Shown one piece after another: positions 1-9,766 of a stretch of DNA of 64,000 bases (position 1 is the first letter of the stretch; each line of letters starts with the position of its first letter). The notes beneath the pieces are model-generated. The model did not search any database. It was not told the DNA's origin and saw only the letters and a program-made list of their open reading frames with translations. The DNA comes from Pseudomonadota bacterium (GTDB taxonomy: Bacteria; Pseudomonadota; Alphaproteobacteria; Caulobacterales; Aquidulcibacteraceae): NCBI GenBank assembly GCA_020161405.1, contig JAIUOD010000001.1:620001-684000 (forward strand), written 5' to 3'. A program made the translations under genes and the position numbers.

Positions 1-77
1 AAGCACTTTTGAAGACATAATTCCCAAAAATCAACCAGCAAAGCCATAGTATGTTCCAATAAAACTTTGCGTGACAT
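1..77 (-). CDS. possible start of a further gene, cut by window edge
   Basis: An open frame starts with ATG at 77 and runs leftward without a stop to the window edge, giving about 25 residues beginning MSRKVLLEHTMALLV. It lies 8 bp downstream of the stop of the Sel1-repeat gene and on the same strand, so it could be a third gene of that operon. The upstream sequence has only a weak ribosome binding site (AAAGAATGG). I do not recognise the product, and 25 codons is too few to exclude a chance frame. Confidence 0.3.
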   Translation of the reverse strand, partial: MSRKVLLEHTMALLVDFWELCLQKC

Positions 78-85
78 ACCATTCT

Positions 86-1501
86 TTACTTAATTGCCCT
101 CAATTTATCGCAAGCGATTGGATTTCCGGAATTACACACATTATCTAGTATTTGACGTGCGCGTTTATTTTGCAATGGTGTTGCGTCAACCAAAATTGCA
201 TTTGCAACATTTATACATGATTGCGCATCTCCTAAATCACAACCAAAAGAAAAATATCCGTTTGCAATAATATTATTTTTTACAACTTCTGTGCCAGATT
301 TATAAAAATCGCCTAATTTACGGCAGCTTATAGGATCATTTTTTTTGCAATTCTCCCGTAAAAATTTCGCATTTACCCCACTTGGCTGAAGTTTATCTAA
401 TTCTTTAGGCATAATTGATTTCAATTTATTGCACGAAAAATCAAAACCTTTTTCGCATGAAATGTAAAAATAAGCATTAGCTGTATCAATATTCTTTTCA
501 TACCAATAACCACCTTCATATTGTATGCCCGTATTCGCACAAGCCGTCCTGTCTGCTAACATACAAGCATCAAGTAAATATTGAGCAGAAATTTTATAAT
601 TTGCCTCTACATTTTCACCCATTAGAAAAATGTAGCCTAAATAAGCACAAGCGCCACCATAGCCAATATCGCATCCACGCATATATAAAAGTCGGGATAG
701 TTCATAATCCTTTGCTTTATAAACACCTGTACTAGTAGTAGAAATTGAAAGAATAATCTCCAGATAATCGTCACTACTAACGATTTTTGCAGCTTCATAA
801 CACGCCTTGCCATCATATTCGTAGCAAGCCTTTGTCAAAGCTTTAAGCTCATAGGGGCGGTCAATGGCAGGCCCCTCAACCATTAACGGGAGGGTTTTTT
901 GCTTTTTACAGGCAATTTCAAGACCTAAGTAACATGCATGTTGATGATAAAAAAAGCGCTTAATCGAAGGCATTTTTAATAATAGGCTTTGGTCTTTTGC
1001 ATCATAAATATTGTCATCCAAAATACCTGCATTATCGCACCCAAATTCATTGCCATAGTCACATCCACGCGAATATTTTTGACGGGCAATTGTATCATTT
1101 TCCGTCGTGCCAGATCCAGTATCATACATATAGCCAGCATTAGCACACGAAAGCGCATGATGCCCGTCACAAGCTTTCTCATAATATTTAAGCGCTAGTG
1201 CCGCATTTTTAATGCCATAAATGTCAGTGTCGTAAATCTCAGCAAGATTGGAGCAAGCAAAATATTGTTTTGCTTCACAGCCTAATTTATAATATTTTTG
1301 CGCATTTTCTATAGATTTTGGAGCATCTTTGCCAGTTAGGAAGGCAATACCAACGCCATTACAGTAAAAAACCTCGCCGCTTTCGCATTTCTGTATTTCT
1401 TTCTCTAGAGCCGGCGAAATTTGGGTGGCGGTTTGGGCATTGGCTGCATTAAAGCCAAATAAGACAAATAATAACGATAAGAAAACAAAAATACGTTTCA
1501 T
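86..1501 (-). CDS. secreted cysteine-rich Sel1-repeat (Hcp-like) protein
   Basis: The start is placed at ATG 1501 because AAGGTGG lies just ahead of it and the first residues (MKRIFVFLSLLF... to AQT) form a clear Sec signal peptide. The mature protein is about 445 residues of Sel1-like helical repeats, each with G-C-D/E and a second cysteine. I count 12 cysteine pairs in the form C-x7-C (for example CESGEVFYC and CDGHHALSC). In the Helicobacter Hcp proteins this spacing forms a disulfide across each repeat, so an oxidised periplasmic or secreted scaffold is likely. No enzyme motif is visible. It lies 10 bp after a similar gene, so both are probably one operon. Partner unknown. Confidence 0.85.
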   Translation of the reverse strand: MKRIFVFLSLLFVLFGFNAANAQTATQISPALEKEIQKCESGEVFYCNGVGIAFLTGKDAPKSIENAQKYYKLGCEAKQYFACSNLAEIYDTDIYGIKNAALALKYYEKACDGHHALSCANAGYMYDTGSGTTENDTIARQKYSRGCDYGNEFGCDNAGILDDNIYDAKDQSLLLKMPSIKRFFYHQHACYLGLEIACKKQKTLPLMVEGPAIDRPYELKALTKACYEYDGKACYEAAKIVSSDDYLEIILSISTTSTGVYKAKDYELSRLLYMRGCDIGYGGACAYLGYIFLMGENVEANYKISAQYLLDACMLADRTACANTGIQYEGGYWYEKNIDTANAYFYISCEKGFDFSCNKLKSIMPKELDKLQPSGVNAKFLRENCKKNDPISCRKLGDFYKSGTEVVKNNIIANGYFSFGCDLGDAQSCINVANAILVDATPLQNKRARQILDNVCNSGNPIACDKLRAIK

Positions 1502-1511
1502 GATATCCACC

Positions 1512-2957
1512 TTAATTTGCCAAAGCTCTTAAATTTTCTTTACGCTTTAAATATTCTTGATTTTTATTGTCCAGCTCACTTGCTTTTGTAAAATATTGTT
1601 TTGCAAGGGTTTTTGACTTTAAAAAGCCCAAGCCTTCATCATATATTCTTCCTAAATAAAAGCATGAAATTGCATTATTTGCTGTGCATGACTTTTCAAA
1701 ATTTTTCTGCGCATCTTTGAAAGATATTTCGACACCTCTTCCGTAAAAATAAGCCTCGCCTAATTGCATACAGCCAGCATGTAGCCCACCTAAATCACAA
1801 GACTTTTTTGACATTTTGAAATAATCTTCATTTGAGCGCGCCGTTCCAAATCCCCTTAAATAGAAATAGGCTAAATTGGCGCAACCTGTCTGCGAATTTA
1901 AGTTGCAAGATTTACTTAGCAATTCAAATGCCTTGGTGTAGTTTTTTATTTCATAATTACCATTATAAAAATTCAAAGCAGCACGGGAACAATCTTCAGC
2001 ATCATTTTGCTCGCAACCATTTTTTGCTTTTAGCCATTTAGAATGTTCGGATTTTTCTCTTTTCTCTTTTTCAACTTCACTTTGTGGTAATTGTGTTAAT
2101 CTTGTGCAGGCTTTTTCATTTTTCAGATTGCAACCATCAATATAAAGCATAATTGCAAGCCTTTGGTTTTTTGCAACCTCAGTGCCATTGTCATAAATGC
2201 GCCCTGCATCATAGCAGCCACCACCATCGCTTTTTGAACAAGCAGTTTTATAATAATCAAGTGCCTTTGCAATATCCTTGGCAACGCCATTACCATTTTC
2301 ATAGGCAAGCCCTAAATTTCGACAGCCATAGTTTAGGCCGCCATCACAAGATTTTTTATAATAAGAAGCAGACGTTTGTAGGTTTTTGGGAACATTTAAT
2401 CCTAATAAATAATAACTACCAACCGCGTTGCATGCTTCAAAATTATTATTGAGACATTCGTTTTCTTTTTTAATTGCGGCTTCGGTTTTACCATTTTTAT
2501 CTAAAGCTTTAGCAACATCAATTTCTTGAGGGGCTTTACAGGCATTTAATATGCCAAGATTGCAAGATTTAGAATAATAGTCCTTAGATAGGGTATCAGA
2601 TTTTTCAAATGCACCATTTCCTTTTTCATATGCATGACCAACAACAAAACAGGCTTGCCCATCTTTTAAATCACAAGCGCGTATTGCAAGTTCTTTGGCC
2701 CGCCCCCTATCGACCTTTGTAACATTTCCCGCTTCAAACATAAGGCCAAGCTCGAAACAGGATGCACCATTATTATTGTCGCATCCCTTTTCAAATATTT
2801 TAAATGCCTTTTTAGGGTTATTTTCGCTGTTTAATGCGGCGCGGCCATCAATCAAACATGCGGCGCCATCACCATTCCTACACTCGTTCGATTGCGCTAA
2901 TGCTGTGTTCGAAATCAAACAAATTGTTAATGTCCAAATTAGCGCCAATATTCGCAT
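1512..2957 (-). CDS. secreted cysteine-rich Sel1-repeat (Hcp-like) protein
   Basis: ATG at 2957 is preferred over an in-frame ATG at 2981 because GGGGGTAAGGTG stands directly before it and the product then begins with a standard signal peptide (MRILALIWTLTICLIS...ALAQ). The rest, about 460 residues, is Sel1-like repeats with 12 cysteine pairs: 11 are C-x7-C and one is C-x8-C (CDLGGLHAGC). The central part (around residues 300-330) is lysine and glutamate rich and lacks a clear repeat. It is a paralogue of the next gene downstream and is first in that two-gene unit. Hcp-type proteins act as scaffolds or in host and envelope interactions; nothing here decides between those. Confidence 0.85.
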   Translation of the reverse strand: MRILALIWTLTICLISNTALAQSNECRNGDGAACLIDGRAALNSENNPKKAFKIFEKGCDNNNGASCFELGLMFEAGNVTKVDRGRAKELAIRACDLKDGQACFVVGHAYEKGNGAFEKSDTLSKDYYSKSCNLGILNACKAPQEIDVAKALDKNGKTEAAIKKENECLNNNFEACNAVGSYYLLGLNVPKNLQTSASYYKKSCDGGLNYGCRNLGLAYENGNGVAKDIAKALDYYKTACSKSDGGGCYDAGRIYDNGTEVAKNQRLAIMLYIDGCNLKNEKACTRLTQLPQSEVEKEKREKSEHSKWLKAKNGCEQNDAEDCSRAALNFYNGNYEIKNYTKAFELLSKSCNLNSQTGCANLAYFYLRGFGTARSNEDYFKMSKKSCDLGGLHAGCMQLGEAYFYGRGVEISFKDAQKNFEKSCTANNAISCFYLGRIYDEGLGFLKSKTLAKQYFTKASELDNKNQEYLKRKENLRALAN

Positions 2958-3038
2958 CACCTTACCCCCAAGAAACCACATATTACAAATAATTTAATTA
3001 CTTTCAATATGAACTTTGGCGAAATTTAGACAAAAATA

Positions 3039-3066
3039 AAAACGGCAAGATTTGTCCCGCCGTTTT
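3039..3066 (-). terminator. rho-independent terminator after lysC
   Basis: AAAACGGC and GCCGTTTT form an 8-bp stem with a 12-nt loop, starting 26 bp beyond the lysC stop codon. On the minus strand the stem is followed by a T-rich run (TTTTTATTTTTG), which fits termination of lysC. Confidence 0.75.
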
Positions 3067-3091
3067 AAAAATTCACTCCATCTAAAATAGT

Positions 3092-4336
3092 TTATGCTGC
3101 GTCCAAACCATAAGCAGTATGCAATGCGCGAACCGCAAGTTCGGTGTATGATGCATCAATCAAAACTGAAATTTTAATCTCAGAAGTTGAAATATTTTCA
3201 ATATTGATACCTTTTGAAGACAATGCCTCAAACATAATTTTTGCCACACCAACATGAGAGCGCATACCAACGCCAATAACAGAGACTTTTGAAACGTCTT
3301 TTTTCACAATTATGTCGCGGAACTTTGCTTCGTCTTTGATTGCGCTTATAACTTCTACTGAACGATCTGCTTCGCGCTCTGGTATTGTGAAGGTCATGTT
3401 TACAGCGCCATCAGTGCGTGATGGTGCTTGAACAATCATATCAACGTTAATATTTGCATCAGCCAAAGCGCCAAAAATTTTGGCGGCAATACCTGGGTGA
3501 TCTTCAACGCCAAGAATTGATATTTTTGCTTCATCGCGGCTATAAGCGATGCCGGAAACTATTTGCTTTTCCACGATTTCTTCCTCATCACAAACAATTG
3601 TACCAGGGTTTTCATCACCCGGCTCAACAAATGAACTTAATACACGAACAGGGACTTTTTTGGCCATTGCCAATTCCACAGAACGTGTTTGTAAAACTTT
3701 TGCACCCAAAGATGCCATTTCAAGCATCTCTTCATAAGAGATTTTTGACAATCTATGCGCTTTTGAAGTGATGCGTGGGTCGGTTGTGTATACGCCATCG
3801 ACATCAGTGTAAATATCACATCTATCGGCATTAATCGCCGCCGCAACTGCAACCGCCGATGTATCAGAACCACCGCGCCCCAATGTTGTGATGCGTTTTT
3901 TCTCTGTAATGCCTTGAAACCCTGGGATTACTGCAACAGCGCCACTTGCCATTGCATCCAATAATTCAGGGCATTCAATGCCAGAAATGCGTGCAGATGC
4001 ATGAATATCAGATGATTCGATTGGAATTTGCCACCCTTGCCATGAACGCGCACGAACGCCTAATTTACGAAGTGCAAGCGACAAAAGGCCAGTTGTTACT
4101 TGTTCACCAGTTGCAACAACCACATCATATTCATCATTAAATTCTTCAGCAGATAGGCCCGCGCCAGAAGCCTCGGCGAGCGCAACCAATTTATTGGTTT
4201 CACCCGACATTGCAGAAACAACGACCGCAACTTCGTGCCCCTGCGAGCATTCATGAGCAACAAGGCGTGCAACGCGTGCGATACGCTCTACGTCGCCAAC
4301 CGAAGTTCCACCAAATTTCATCACAATACGTGACAT
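3092..4336 (-). CDS. lysC: aspartate kinase
   Basis: Phosphorylates L-aspartate to 4-aspartyl phosphate, the first step toward lysine, diaminopimelate, threonine and methionine. The N-terminus has the KFGGTSVG nucleotide-binding motif at residues 7-14, then the amino acid kinase fold with GRGGSDTSAV and TDVDGVYTTDPR. Two ACT domains follow from about residue 270, with the SILGVEDHPGIAAKIF and SVIGVGMRSHVGVA segments, so it is a class of enzyme that is feedback regulated by end products. The length of 414 is normal for the monofunctional family. AAAGAG lies 8 nt before the ATG. It is divergent from ubiG, and a terminator follows it. Confidence 0.97.
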   Translation of the reverse strand: MSRIVMKFGGTSVGDVERIARVARLVAHECSQGHEVAVVVSAMSGETNKLVALAEASGAGLSAEEFNDEYDVVVATGEQVTTGLLSLALRKLGVRARSWQGWQIPIESSDIHASARISGIECPELLDAMASGAVAVIPGFQGITEKKRITTLGRGGSDTSAVAVAAAINADRCDIYTDVDGVYTTDPRITSKAHRLSKISYEEMLEMASLGAKVLQTRSVELAMAKKVPVRVLSSFVEPGDENPGTIVCDEEEIVEKQIVSGIAYSRDEAKISILGVEDHPGIAAKIFGALADANINVDMIVQAPSRTDGAVNMTFTIPEREADRSVEVISAIKDEAKFRDIIVKKDVSKVSVIGVGMRSHVGVAKIMFEALSSKGINIENISTSEIKISVLIDASYTELAVRALHTAYGLDAA

Positions 4337-4489
4337 GATAATCTCTTTACGTTTGATTCAAATTACAAAATTCAAATTTCACGCGCAAAAGCCCCAAAAA
4401 TATAAAAAGGTCAATGGCAAATCGCACCATCTAAGCATTATTTTTCTAATTCTTTGGTATTGTTTAGTGAAAATAGGAAAATTTTTTCT

Positions 4490-4518
4490 TTTCCAAAACA
4501 AAAACAAAAGCGTATAAT
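4490..4518 (+). promoter_or_regulatory. candidate promoter placing the ubiG start codon at +1
   Basis: A perfect -10 hexamer TATAAT at 4513-4518 follows TTTCCA (4 of 6 matches to TTGACA) at 4490-4495 with a 17-bp spacer. The ubiG ATG begins 7 nt after the -10 element, just where transcription should start. No ribosome binding site lies between, so the transcript may be leaderless. Confidence 0.5.
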
Positions 4519-4524
4519 GTTATT

Positions 4525-5262
4525 ATGACTGAACTAAATACAATTGATGAAAAAGAGGTCGCAAAATTTGCGGCAATGGCGGATGATTGGTGGAATCCAA
4601 ATGGAAAATTTCGCCCGCTTCATAAATTTAACCCAACCCGCCTTAAATTCATCCGCGATAATGTTATGGAACATTATGGAATTACCAATCATTCAAAACC
4701 TTTTGATGGTTTGAAATTGCTTGATATTGGTTGCGGCGGCGGGCTTTTATCCGAACCAATGGCGCGTATGGGTGCAGATGTTACAGGTATTGATGCCACC
4801 GAAAAAAATATCAAAACCGCAAGTGCGCATATTTTAAATTCAGATATTAAAATCGATTATCGCCATACCACCGCCGAAGATTTGGTAAAAACCCATGCGG
4901 GTAAATTTGATGTGGTTCTAAACATGGAAGTAATCGAACATGTCAACGAGCCGCAGGAATTTTTGCGCACCGCAATGAAATTATTATCACCAAAAGGCAT
5001 AATGTTTATTGCCACGATAAACCGCACCGCAAAAGCACGCGCCCTTGCTTTATTTGCCGCCGAAAATATTCTTAAATGGCTGCCGCCTGGTACGCATGAT
5101 TATGATAAATTGGTAAAGCCCGAAGAAATTTTACCAATTTTACGCGAAGATGAAAATGCATCAATCGAAGGGCCAATTGGGGTTTCTTATAATCCAATTA
5201 CGGATAAATTTTCATTGAGCAATGATGTGTCAATGAATTATATGGTTGTTTTCAAACGTTAA
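4525..5262 (+). CDS. ubiG: bifunctional 2-polyprenyl-6-hydroxyphenol / 3-demethylubiquinol O-methyltransferase
   Basis: Carries out both SAM-dependent O-methylations in ubiquinone synthesis. The SAM-binding motif is LLDIGCGGGLLSEPMARMGA at about residues 66-85, followed by the acidic GIDATEKNI and the family motif MEVIEHVNEPQEF. The early DDWWNPNGKFRPLHK block is typical of UbiG. The 245-residue length is as expected. No convincing ribosome binding site precedes the ATG, and a perfect -10 hexamer sits 7 nt upstream. It stands alone, divergent from lysC and ended by a bidirectional terminator shared with the aldolase gene. Confidence 0.96.
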   Translation: MTELNTIDEKEVAKFAAMADDWWNPNGKFRPLHKFNPTRLKFIRDNVMEHYGITNHSKPFDGLKLLDIGCGGGLLSEPMARMGADVTGIDATEKNIKTASAHILNSDIKIDYRHTTAEDLVKTHAGKFDVVLNMEVIEHVNEPQEFLRTAMKLLSPKGIMFIATINRTAKARALALFAAENILKWLPPGTHDYDKLVKPEEILPILREDENASIEGPIGVSYNPITDKFSLSNDVSMNYMVVFKR

Positions 5263-5302
5263 TCACCCTTCCCAAAACGGGGGAAAGACGCTTGGTAAAC
5301 AT

Positions 5303-5333
5303 AAAAAAGCGCGGTATAAAACCGCGCTTTTTT
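5303..5333. terminator. bidirectional terminator between ubiG and fba
   Basis: AAAAAAGCGCGGT and ACCGCGCTTTTTT form a 13-bp stem with a 5-nt loop. Runs of A before and T after make it work on both strands, as needed for the convergent ubiG and fba genes. Confidence 0.9.
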
Positions 5334-5354
5334 ATTATTATGAAAATATTTCAC

Positions 5355-6392
5355 TTATTTATAAAGCGAAATCATTTTTTCCAATGGAATTGGTTTGATT
5401 TTTGATGCATTGCCCGCAGTTCCAAATTCATTAAAGCGTTGGATACAAACTTGCTTTGCAGCTTGGCGCGCAGGCTCAAGATATTTGCGCGGGTCAAATT
5501 CGCTTGGTTTTGTAACAAACATCTTGCGAATTGCACCAGTCATAGCAAGGCGAATATCGGTATCAATATTGATTTTGCGAACCCCATGCTTGATGCCTTC
5601 TTGAATTTCCTCAACAGGAACGCCATAGGTTTCTTTCATATCGCCGCCAAATTCACGGATGATTGCCAATAATTCTTGTGGCACAGATGATGAACCATGC
5701 ATAACCAAATGCGTATTTGGAATTGCAGCATGAATTTCAGCAATACGCTTAATCGCCAAAGTTTCACCAGTTGGCTTTTTAGTGAATTTATACGCGCCAT
5801 GCGATGTACCAATGGCAATTGCCAAAGCATCAACACCAGTTTTTTCAACAAAATCTTTGGCTTCCTGCGGGTCGGTCAAAAGTTGTGAATGGTCTAATTT
5901 GCCTTCTGCGCCAACCCCATCTTCAGCCTCGCCCATGCCTGTTTCAAGTGAACCAAGGCAGCCCAATTCACCCTCAACGGAAACACCAATTGCATGGGCG
6001 AATTTACAAACTTCACGTGTTACTTCGACATTATATTCATAAGAAGACGGGGTTTTACCATCGCTCATGAGCGAGCCATCCATCATAACCGATGTAAAGC
6101 CAGAGCGAATTGACGCTTGGCAAACCGCAGGTGAAGTTCCATGATCTTGGTGAAGAACAACAGGAATATCTGGATAAAGCTCAACCGCCGCCAACATCAA
6201 ATGGCGAAGCATTGGTTCTGATGCATATTTACGTGCACCCGCTGATGCTTGAAGGATTACAGGGCTGTTGGTTTCGGCTGCTGCCTCCATAATCGCAACA
6301 GTTTGTTCCATATTATTTACGTTAAACGCAGGAACGCCGTAATTATTTTCCGCCGCATGATCAAGAACTTGGCGTAAAGATACAAAAGCCAT
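5355..6392 (-). CDS. fba: class II fructose-bisphosphate aldolase (CbbA type)
   Basis: Interconverts fructose 1,6-bisphosphate with dihydroxyacetone phosphate and glyceraldehyde 3-phosphate; the CbbA-like subgroup also handles sedoheptulose 1,7-bisphosphate in related organisms. Visible zinc and catalytic segments are [10 protein letters not shown] near residue 80, VSVEGELG near 137, [13 protein letters not shown] near 194 and [10 protein letters not shown] near 228, then [10 protein letters not shown] near 273. The length of 345 matches the family. GGGAG stands before the ATG. It lies 25 bp after transketolase on the same strand, so the two are almost surely cotranscribed. Confidence 0.96.
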   Translation of the reverse strand: MAFVSLRQVLDHAAENNYGVPAFNVNNMEQTVAIMEAAAETNSPVILQASAGARKYASEPMLRHLMLAAVELYPDIPVVLHQDHGTSPAVCQASIRSGFTSVMMDGSLMSDGKTPSSYEYNVEVTREVCKFAHAIGVSVEGELGCLGSLETGMGEAEDGVGAEGKLDHSQLLTDPQEAKDFVEKTGVDALAIAIGTSHGAYKFTKKPTGETLAIKRIAEIHAAIPNTHLVMHGSSSVPQELLAIIREFGGDMKETYGVPVEEIQEGIKHGVRKINIDTDIRLAMTGAIRKMFVTKPSEFDPRKYLEPARQAAKQVCIQRFNEFGTAGNASKIKPIPLEKMISLYK

Positions 6393-6417
6393 TCTAACAC
6401 TCCCTATATATTCAAAA

Positions 6418-8424
6418 TTATGACACTAATTCCTCTACTGCCTTTGCAAGTGCTTCGCAAGTGAGGCCAAAGAACGCATATAGGTCTTTGGCAGGTGCAC
6501 TTTCACCAAAGGTTGAAATACCCAAAACCTTGCCATTAAGGCCAGTATATTTATACCAAAAATCAGGGTGCGCCGCTTCGATTGCAACATTTGGTAAATT
6601 GGCTGGCAAGATGCTTGCTTTATATTCTTTTGATTGGCGATCAAAAACATTAGTAGATGGCATTGAAACAACGTTTGTTGCAATGCCTTTTTCCGCCAAG
6701 ACAGATTGTGCAGCAAGGGCGATTTCAACTTCTGAACCCGTTGCCAAAATATTTGCTTTTGCGCCGTCTTTTTTACTTAGGATATAGCCACCTTTTAAAA
6801 TCCCATCAATATTTTGTGCATTTGCAACAGGTGGCAAATTTTGACGCGATAAAGCCAAAGCAGATGTGCCATCTTTACGCTTAATGCTTTCGCACCATGC
6901 GATAAAAGTTTCCAAAGGATCGGCAGGGCGCCAAACATCAAGGTTTGGAATAATACGCAAAGATGGAACATGTTCAATTGATTGATGTGTTGGGCCATCT
7001 TCGCCAAGGCCGATTGAATCATGAGTAAACACATGAATTGTGCGCAATTTCATCAATGCCGACATACGAATTGCATTACGCGAATAATCAGAGAAGGTAA
7101 GGAAAGTGCCACCATATGGCAAATATCCACCATGAAGCGCAAGGCCATTCATAATGGCAGCCATACCAAATTCACGCACCCCATAAGATAAATGATTACC
7201 CCATGTATCGCGCCCTGCCTTCACACAGCCTTTGAAATTTGTAAGGTTAGATCCAGTTAAATCAGCCGAACCACCAAAAAATTCAGGACAAAGTGGGGCA
7301 AGTGCATCAAGTGCCAATTGGCTTGCTTTGCGGGTTGCAATTGTTTGCGGGTTTGCAGCAATTGAATTTGCAATTTCACTTATATGCTCTGCAAAAGCTG
7401 GGCTTAAATCGCCCGAAATGCGGCGTAATAATTCTTTGGCTTCATTAGGGTATTTTTCGATATATTTTGCGAATTTCACATCCCAATTTTTTTCAAAAAC
7501 TTTACCCTTGTCTTTGGCATCCCATGCATCATAAATGCTTTGTGGAATTTCAAATGGTTCATATTCCCAATTAAGCGCCTTGCGGGTTGCCTCTATTTCA
7601 TTTGCGCCTAAAGCGGCACCATGAACATCATGTGTACCTTCTTTATTAGGTGAACCTTTACCAATTGTAGTTTTGCAAATGATAAGCGTAGGCTTACCAT
7701 CTTCAGCTTTATCTTGTGCTTTGGCATCTTCAATTGCTTTATCAACCGCCGCAACGTCATGTCCATCAATTGGGCCAATAACGTTCCAGCCATAGGCATC
7801 AAATCTTTTTGCCGTATCATCTGTGAACCAGCCTTCAACATGGCCATCAATTGAAATTCCATTATCATCATAAAAGGCAATGAGTTTAGAAAGGCGCAAT
7901 GTTCCCGCCAATGAACAAACTTCGTGCGAAATGCCTTCCATCATGCAACCATCGCCAAGGAAGCAATATGTATTATGATCAATTATTTCATGACCATCTT
8001 TATTAAATTCTTCGGCAAGTAGTTTTTCACCCAATGCCATACCAACTGCATTGGCAATCCCCTGCCCCAATGGGCCAGTCGTGGTTTCAACACCTATAGT
8101 AATACCATATTCAGGGTGACCGGCGGTTTTTGAATGAAGTTTGCGGAAGTTTTTAATTTCCGAAATTGGCAAATCATAACCGGTTAAATGCAATAAAGAA
8201 TATATAAGCATAGATCCATGACCATTCGACAAAACAAACCTGTCACGGTTTAACCAATGTGGATTATTTGGATTGTGCGAAAGATGATTTCCCCACAAAG
8301 AAACCGCAATTTCCGCCATACCCATTGGCGCACCAGGGTGACCAGACTTTGCAACTTCGATTGCATCCATACTTAAGAAGCGAATGGCATTTGCCATTTT
8401 TACTTGCAATTCAGAATTTCCCAT
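6418..8424 (-). CDS. tkt: transketolase
   Basis: Thiamine-diphosphate enzyme that moves two-carbon units between ketose and aldose phosphates in the pentose phosphate pathway. The N-terminal domain has [13 protein letters not shown] near residue 27, [13 protein letters not shown] near 68 and the diphosphate-binding motif LGDGCMMEG near 155 with the Asn of DDNGISIDG. The pyrimidine domain carries [20 protein letters not shown] near 437 and [14 protein letters not shown] near 468. The 668-residue length is standard. It is first in a tkt-fba operon. Regulation by thiamine status is not evident here. Confidence 0.97.
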   Translation of the reverse strand: MGNSELQVKMANAIRFLSMDAIEVAKSGHPGAPMGMAEIAVSLWGNHLSHNPNNPHWLNRDRFVLSNGHGSMLIYSLLHLTGYDLPISEIKNFRKLHSKTAGHPEYGITIGVETTTGPLGQGIANAVGMALGEKLLAEEFNKDGHEIIDHNTYCFLGDGCMMEGISHEVCSLAGTLRLSKLIAFYDDNGISIDGHVEGWFTDDTAKRFDAYGWNVIGPIDGHDVAAVDKAIEDAKAQDKAEDGKPTLIICKTTIGKGSPNKEGTHDVHGAALGANEIEATRKALNWEYEPFEIPQSIYDAWDAKDKGKVFEKNWDVKFAKYIEKYPNEAKELLRRISGDLSPAFAEHISEIANSIAANPQTIATRKASQLALDALAPLCPEFFGGSADLTGSNLTNFKGCVKAGRDTWGNHLSYGVREFGMAAIMNGLALHGGYLPYGGTFLTFSDYSRNAIRMSALMKLRTIHVFTHDSIGLGEDGPTHQSIEHVPSLRIIPNLDVWRPADPLETFIAWCESIKRKDGTSALALSRQNLPPVANAQNIDGILKGGYILSKKDGAKANILATGSEVEIALAAQSVLAEKGIATNVVSMPSTNVFDRQSKEYKASILPANLPNVAIEAAHPDFWYKYTGLNGKVLGISTFGESAPAKDLYAFFGLTCEALAKAVEELVS

Positions 8425-8594
8425 TCCCCAAATCCACCATTAAGTTAAATCATGGGCTCTACTATATTATTGCGCGCGCAGTTTAAACCCCTATCAAACA
8501 CACAATCCGACTTTAGTTTGTATTTTTTTTCGCCTTAAATTTGTCAATTTTCAAATATATATTATTATTGCATTTAATAGATAGGTTTAATAAA

Positions 8595-8990
8595 TTGAAA
8601 AAAGCGGCCCAAATTATTTTATTGCTGATTTTCGGTCAGTTTTTTTTAGTTTCATGCAATCATAATTCAATACAAATTGATAATTGCAATTTTGTTCAAA
8701 GCAATGAAAGCACATATATATTTAATTGTGAGAAAAAGTTCGATTCATCAATAACTTATAGCGATGACGACATAAATGATATTGCAAAAGATGAAATTGA
8801 AAATGCAGGCAAAAAACTTGCGATAAAAAATATGAAAGGTTTTTATTATGTTAAAAACCTAAAAGCGAAAATTGCCTCAATTGAAAACGATAATTCATCA
8901 AAAATAGCATTCAGTGGAAAATTATTAATTGGTGACGAAGGGATTTTATCAAAATACAAAAATGCTATTAACGTAAATGACGTTAAATAG
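8595..8990 (+). CDS. small lipoprotein of unknown function
   Basis: Read from TTG at 8595, the product starts with a lysine pair, a hydrophobic stretch and the lipobox LVSC, so the mature N-terminal Cys is probably lipidated. An in-frame TTG at 8541 would add 18 residues ahead of the signal and is less likely. The mature part, about 110 residues, is rich in Asn, Lys and Ile with no motif I recognise. Its C-terminal half resembles the lipoprotein on the other side of rpe (shared pattern of K-LA-KN, then Y and N-L/I-A, then a closing LLIG or LIIG). Its last 8 nt overlap the convergent rpe gene. Confidence 0.7.
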   Translation: MKKAAQIILLLIFGQFFLVSCNHNSIQIDNCNFVQSNESTYIFNCEKKFDSSITYSDDDINDIAKDEIENAGKKLAIKNMKGFYYVKNLKAKIASIENDNSSKIAFSGKLLIGDEGILSKYKNAINVNDVK

Positions 8991-9672
8991 CATTATTTTT
9001 TAGTTGAGATATTATATTTTTATATCCGCCATCATCATCTTTTGCGCCAAAAACCGCCGAACCAGCTACAAAAGTATCAGCGCCCGCCGCACTTATTTTT
9101 GCGATATTATCGGCCTTTACGCCGCCATCAACTTCAAGAAGGATTTCTTGCCCGCCATTTGCTTCGTGCTTATCAATTAAAGCGCGAACAATCTTTAATT
9201 TATCCAATGTTGAATTAATAAAACTTTGCCCACCAAAGCCAGGGTTTACCGACATAAGTAAAATAATATCAAGTTTATCCATAACATGATTAAGATAATC
9301 AATCGGCGTTGCAGGGTTTAAAACAAGACCTGCTTTGCAACCATTATCACGAATTAATTGAAGGCTGCGATCTATATGTTTTGAAGCCTCGGGGTGGAAA
9401 GTTATGATATTTGCGCCCGCTTTTGCAAACATTGGGATTAAGGCATCAACAGGTTCGACCATCAAATGCACATCAATTGGAATTGAAACATGCGGGCGAA
9501 TGGCCTCGCAAACCAAAGGGCCGATGGTTAGGTTTGGAACATAATGATTATCCATTACATCAAAATGCACAAAATCAGCACCCGCCGCCTCAATTGCGCG
9601 AACTTCCGCGCCTAAATTGGCGAAATCAGCTGATAGGATTGATGGCGCGATGCGTATTTGTTTTTTTGACAT
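8983..9672 (-). CDS. rpe: ribulose-phosphate 3-epimerase
   Basis: Interconverts ribulose 5-phosphate and xylulose 5-phosphate, linking to transketolase encoded nearby. The TIM-barrel motifs are present in order: [14 protein letters not shown] at residues 7-20, [17 protein letters not shown] near 36, IDVHLMVE near 67, TFHPEAS near 93, [13 protein letters not shown] near 139 and [12 protein letters not shown] near 177, with metal-binding His and Asp residues in place. The length of 229 is normal. It overlaps the convergent lipoprotein gene by 8 nt at the 3' end. Confidence 0.97.
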   Translation of the reverse strand: MSKKQIRIAPSILSADFANLGAEVRAIEAAGADFVHFDVMDNHYVPNLTIGPLVCEAIRPHVSIPIDVHLMVEPVDALIPMFAKAGANIITFHPEASKHIDRSLQLIRDNGCKAGLVLNPATPIDYLNHVMDKLDIILLMSVNPGFGGQSFINSTLDKLKIVRALIDKHEANGGQEILLEVDGGVKADNIAKISAAGADTFVAGSAVFGAKDDDGGYKNIISQLKNNAI

Positions 9673-9766
9673 GAATTACCATTTTTTGTTTAGATTTTGC
9701 CTATCTATATAATAAAATTCAAAATACAATCTATATTCTAATACATCACCCAAAAGGGGCGCGATA

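Noticed and set aside
976..1198. Overlapping open frames on both strands inside the Sel1 gene
   Set aside because: They are shadows of the repeat-coding frame, with low-complexity products and no ribosome binding site.
3092..8424. Calvin cycle operon from the fba-tkt pair
   Set aside because: No RuBisCO, phosphoribulokinase or CbbR gene is near; the pair is explained by glycolysis and the pentose phosphate pathway.
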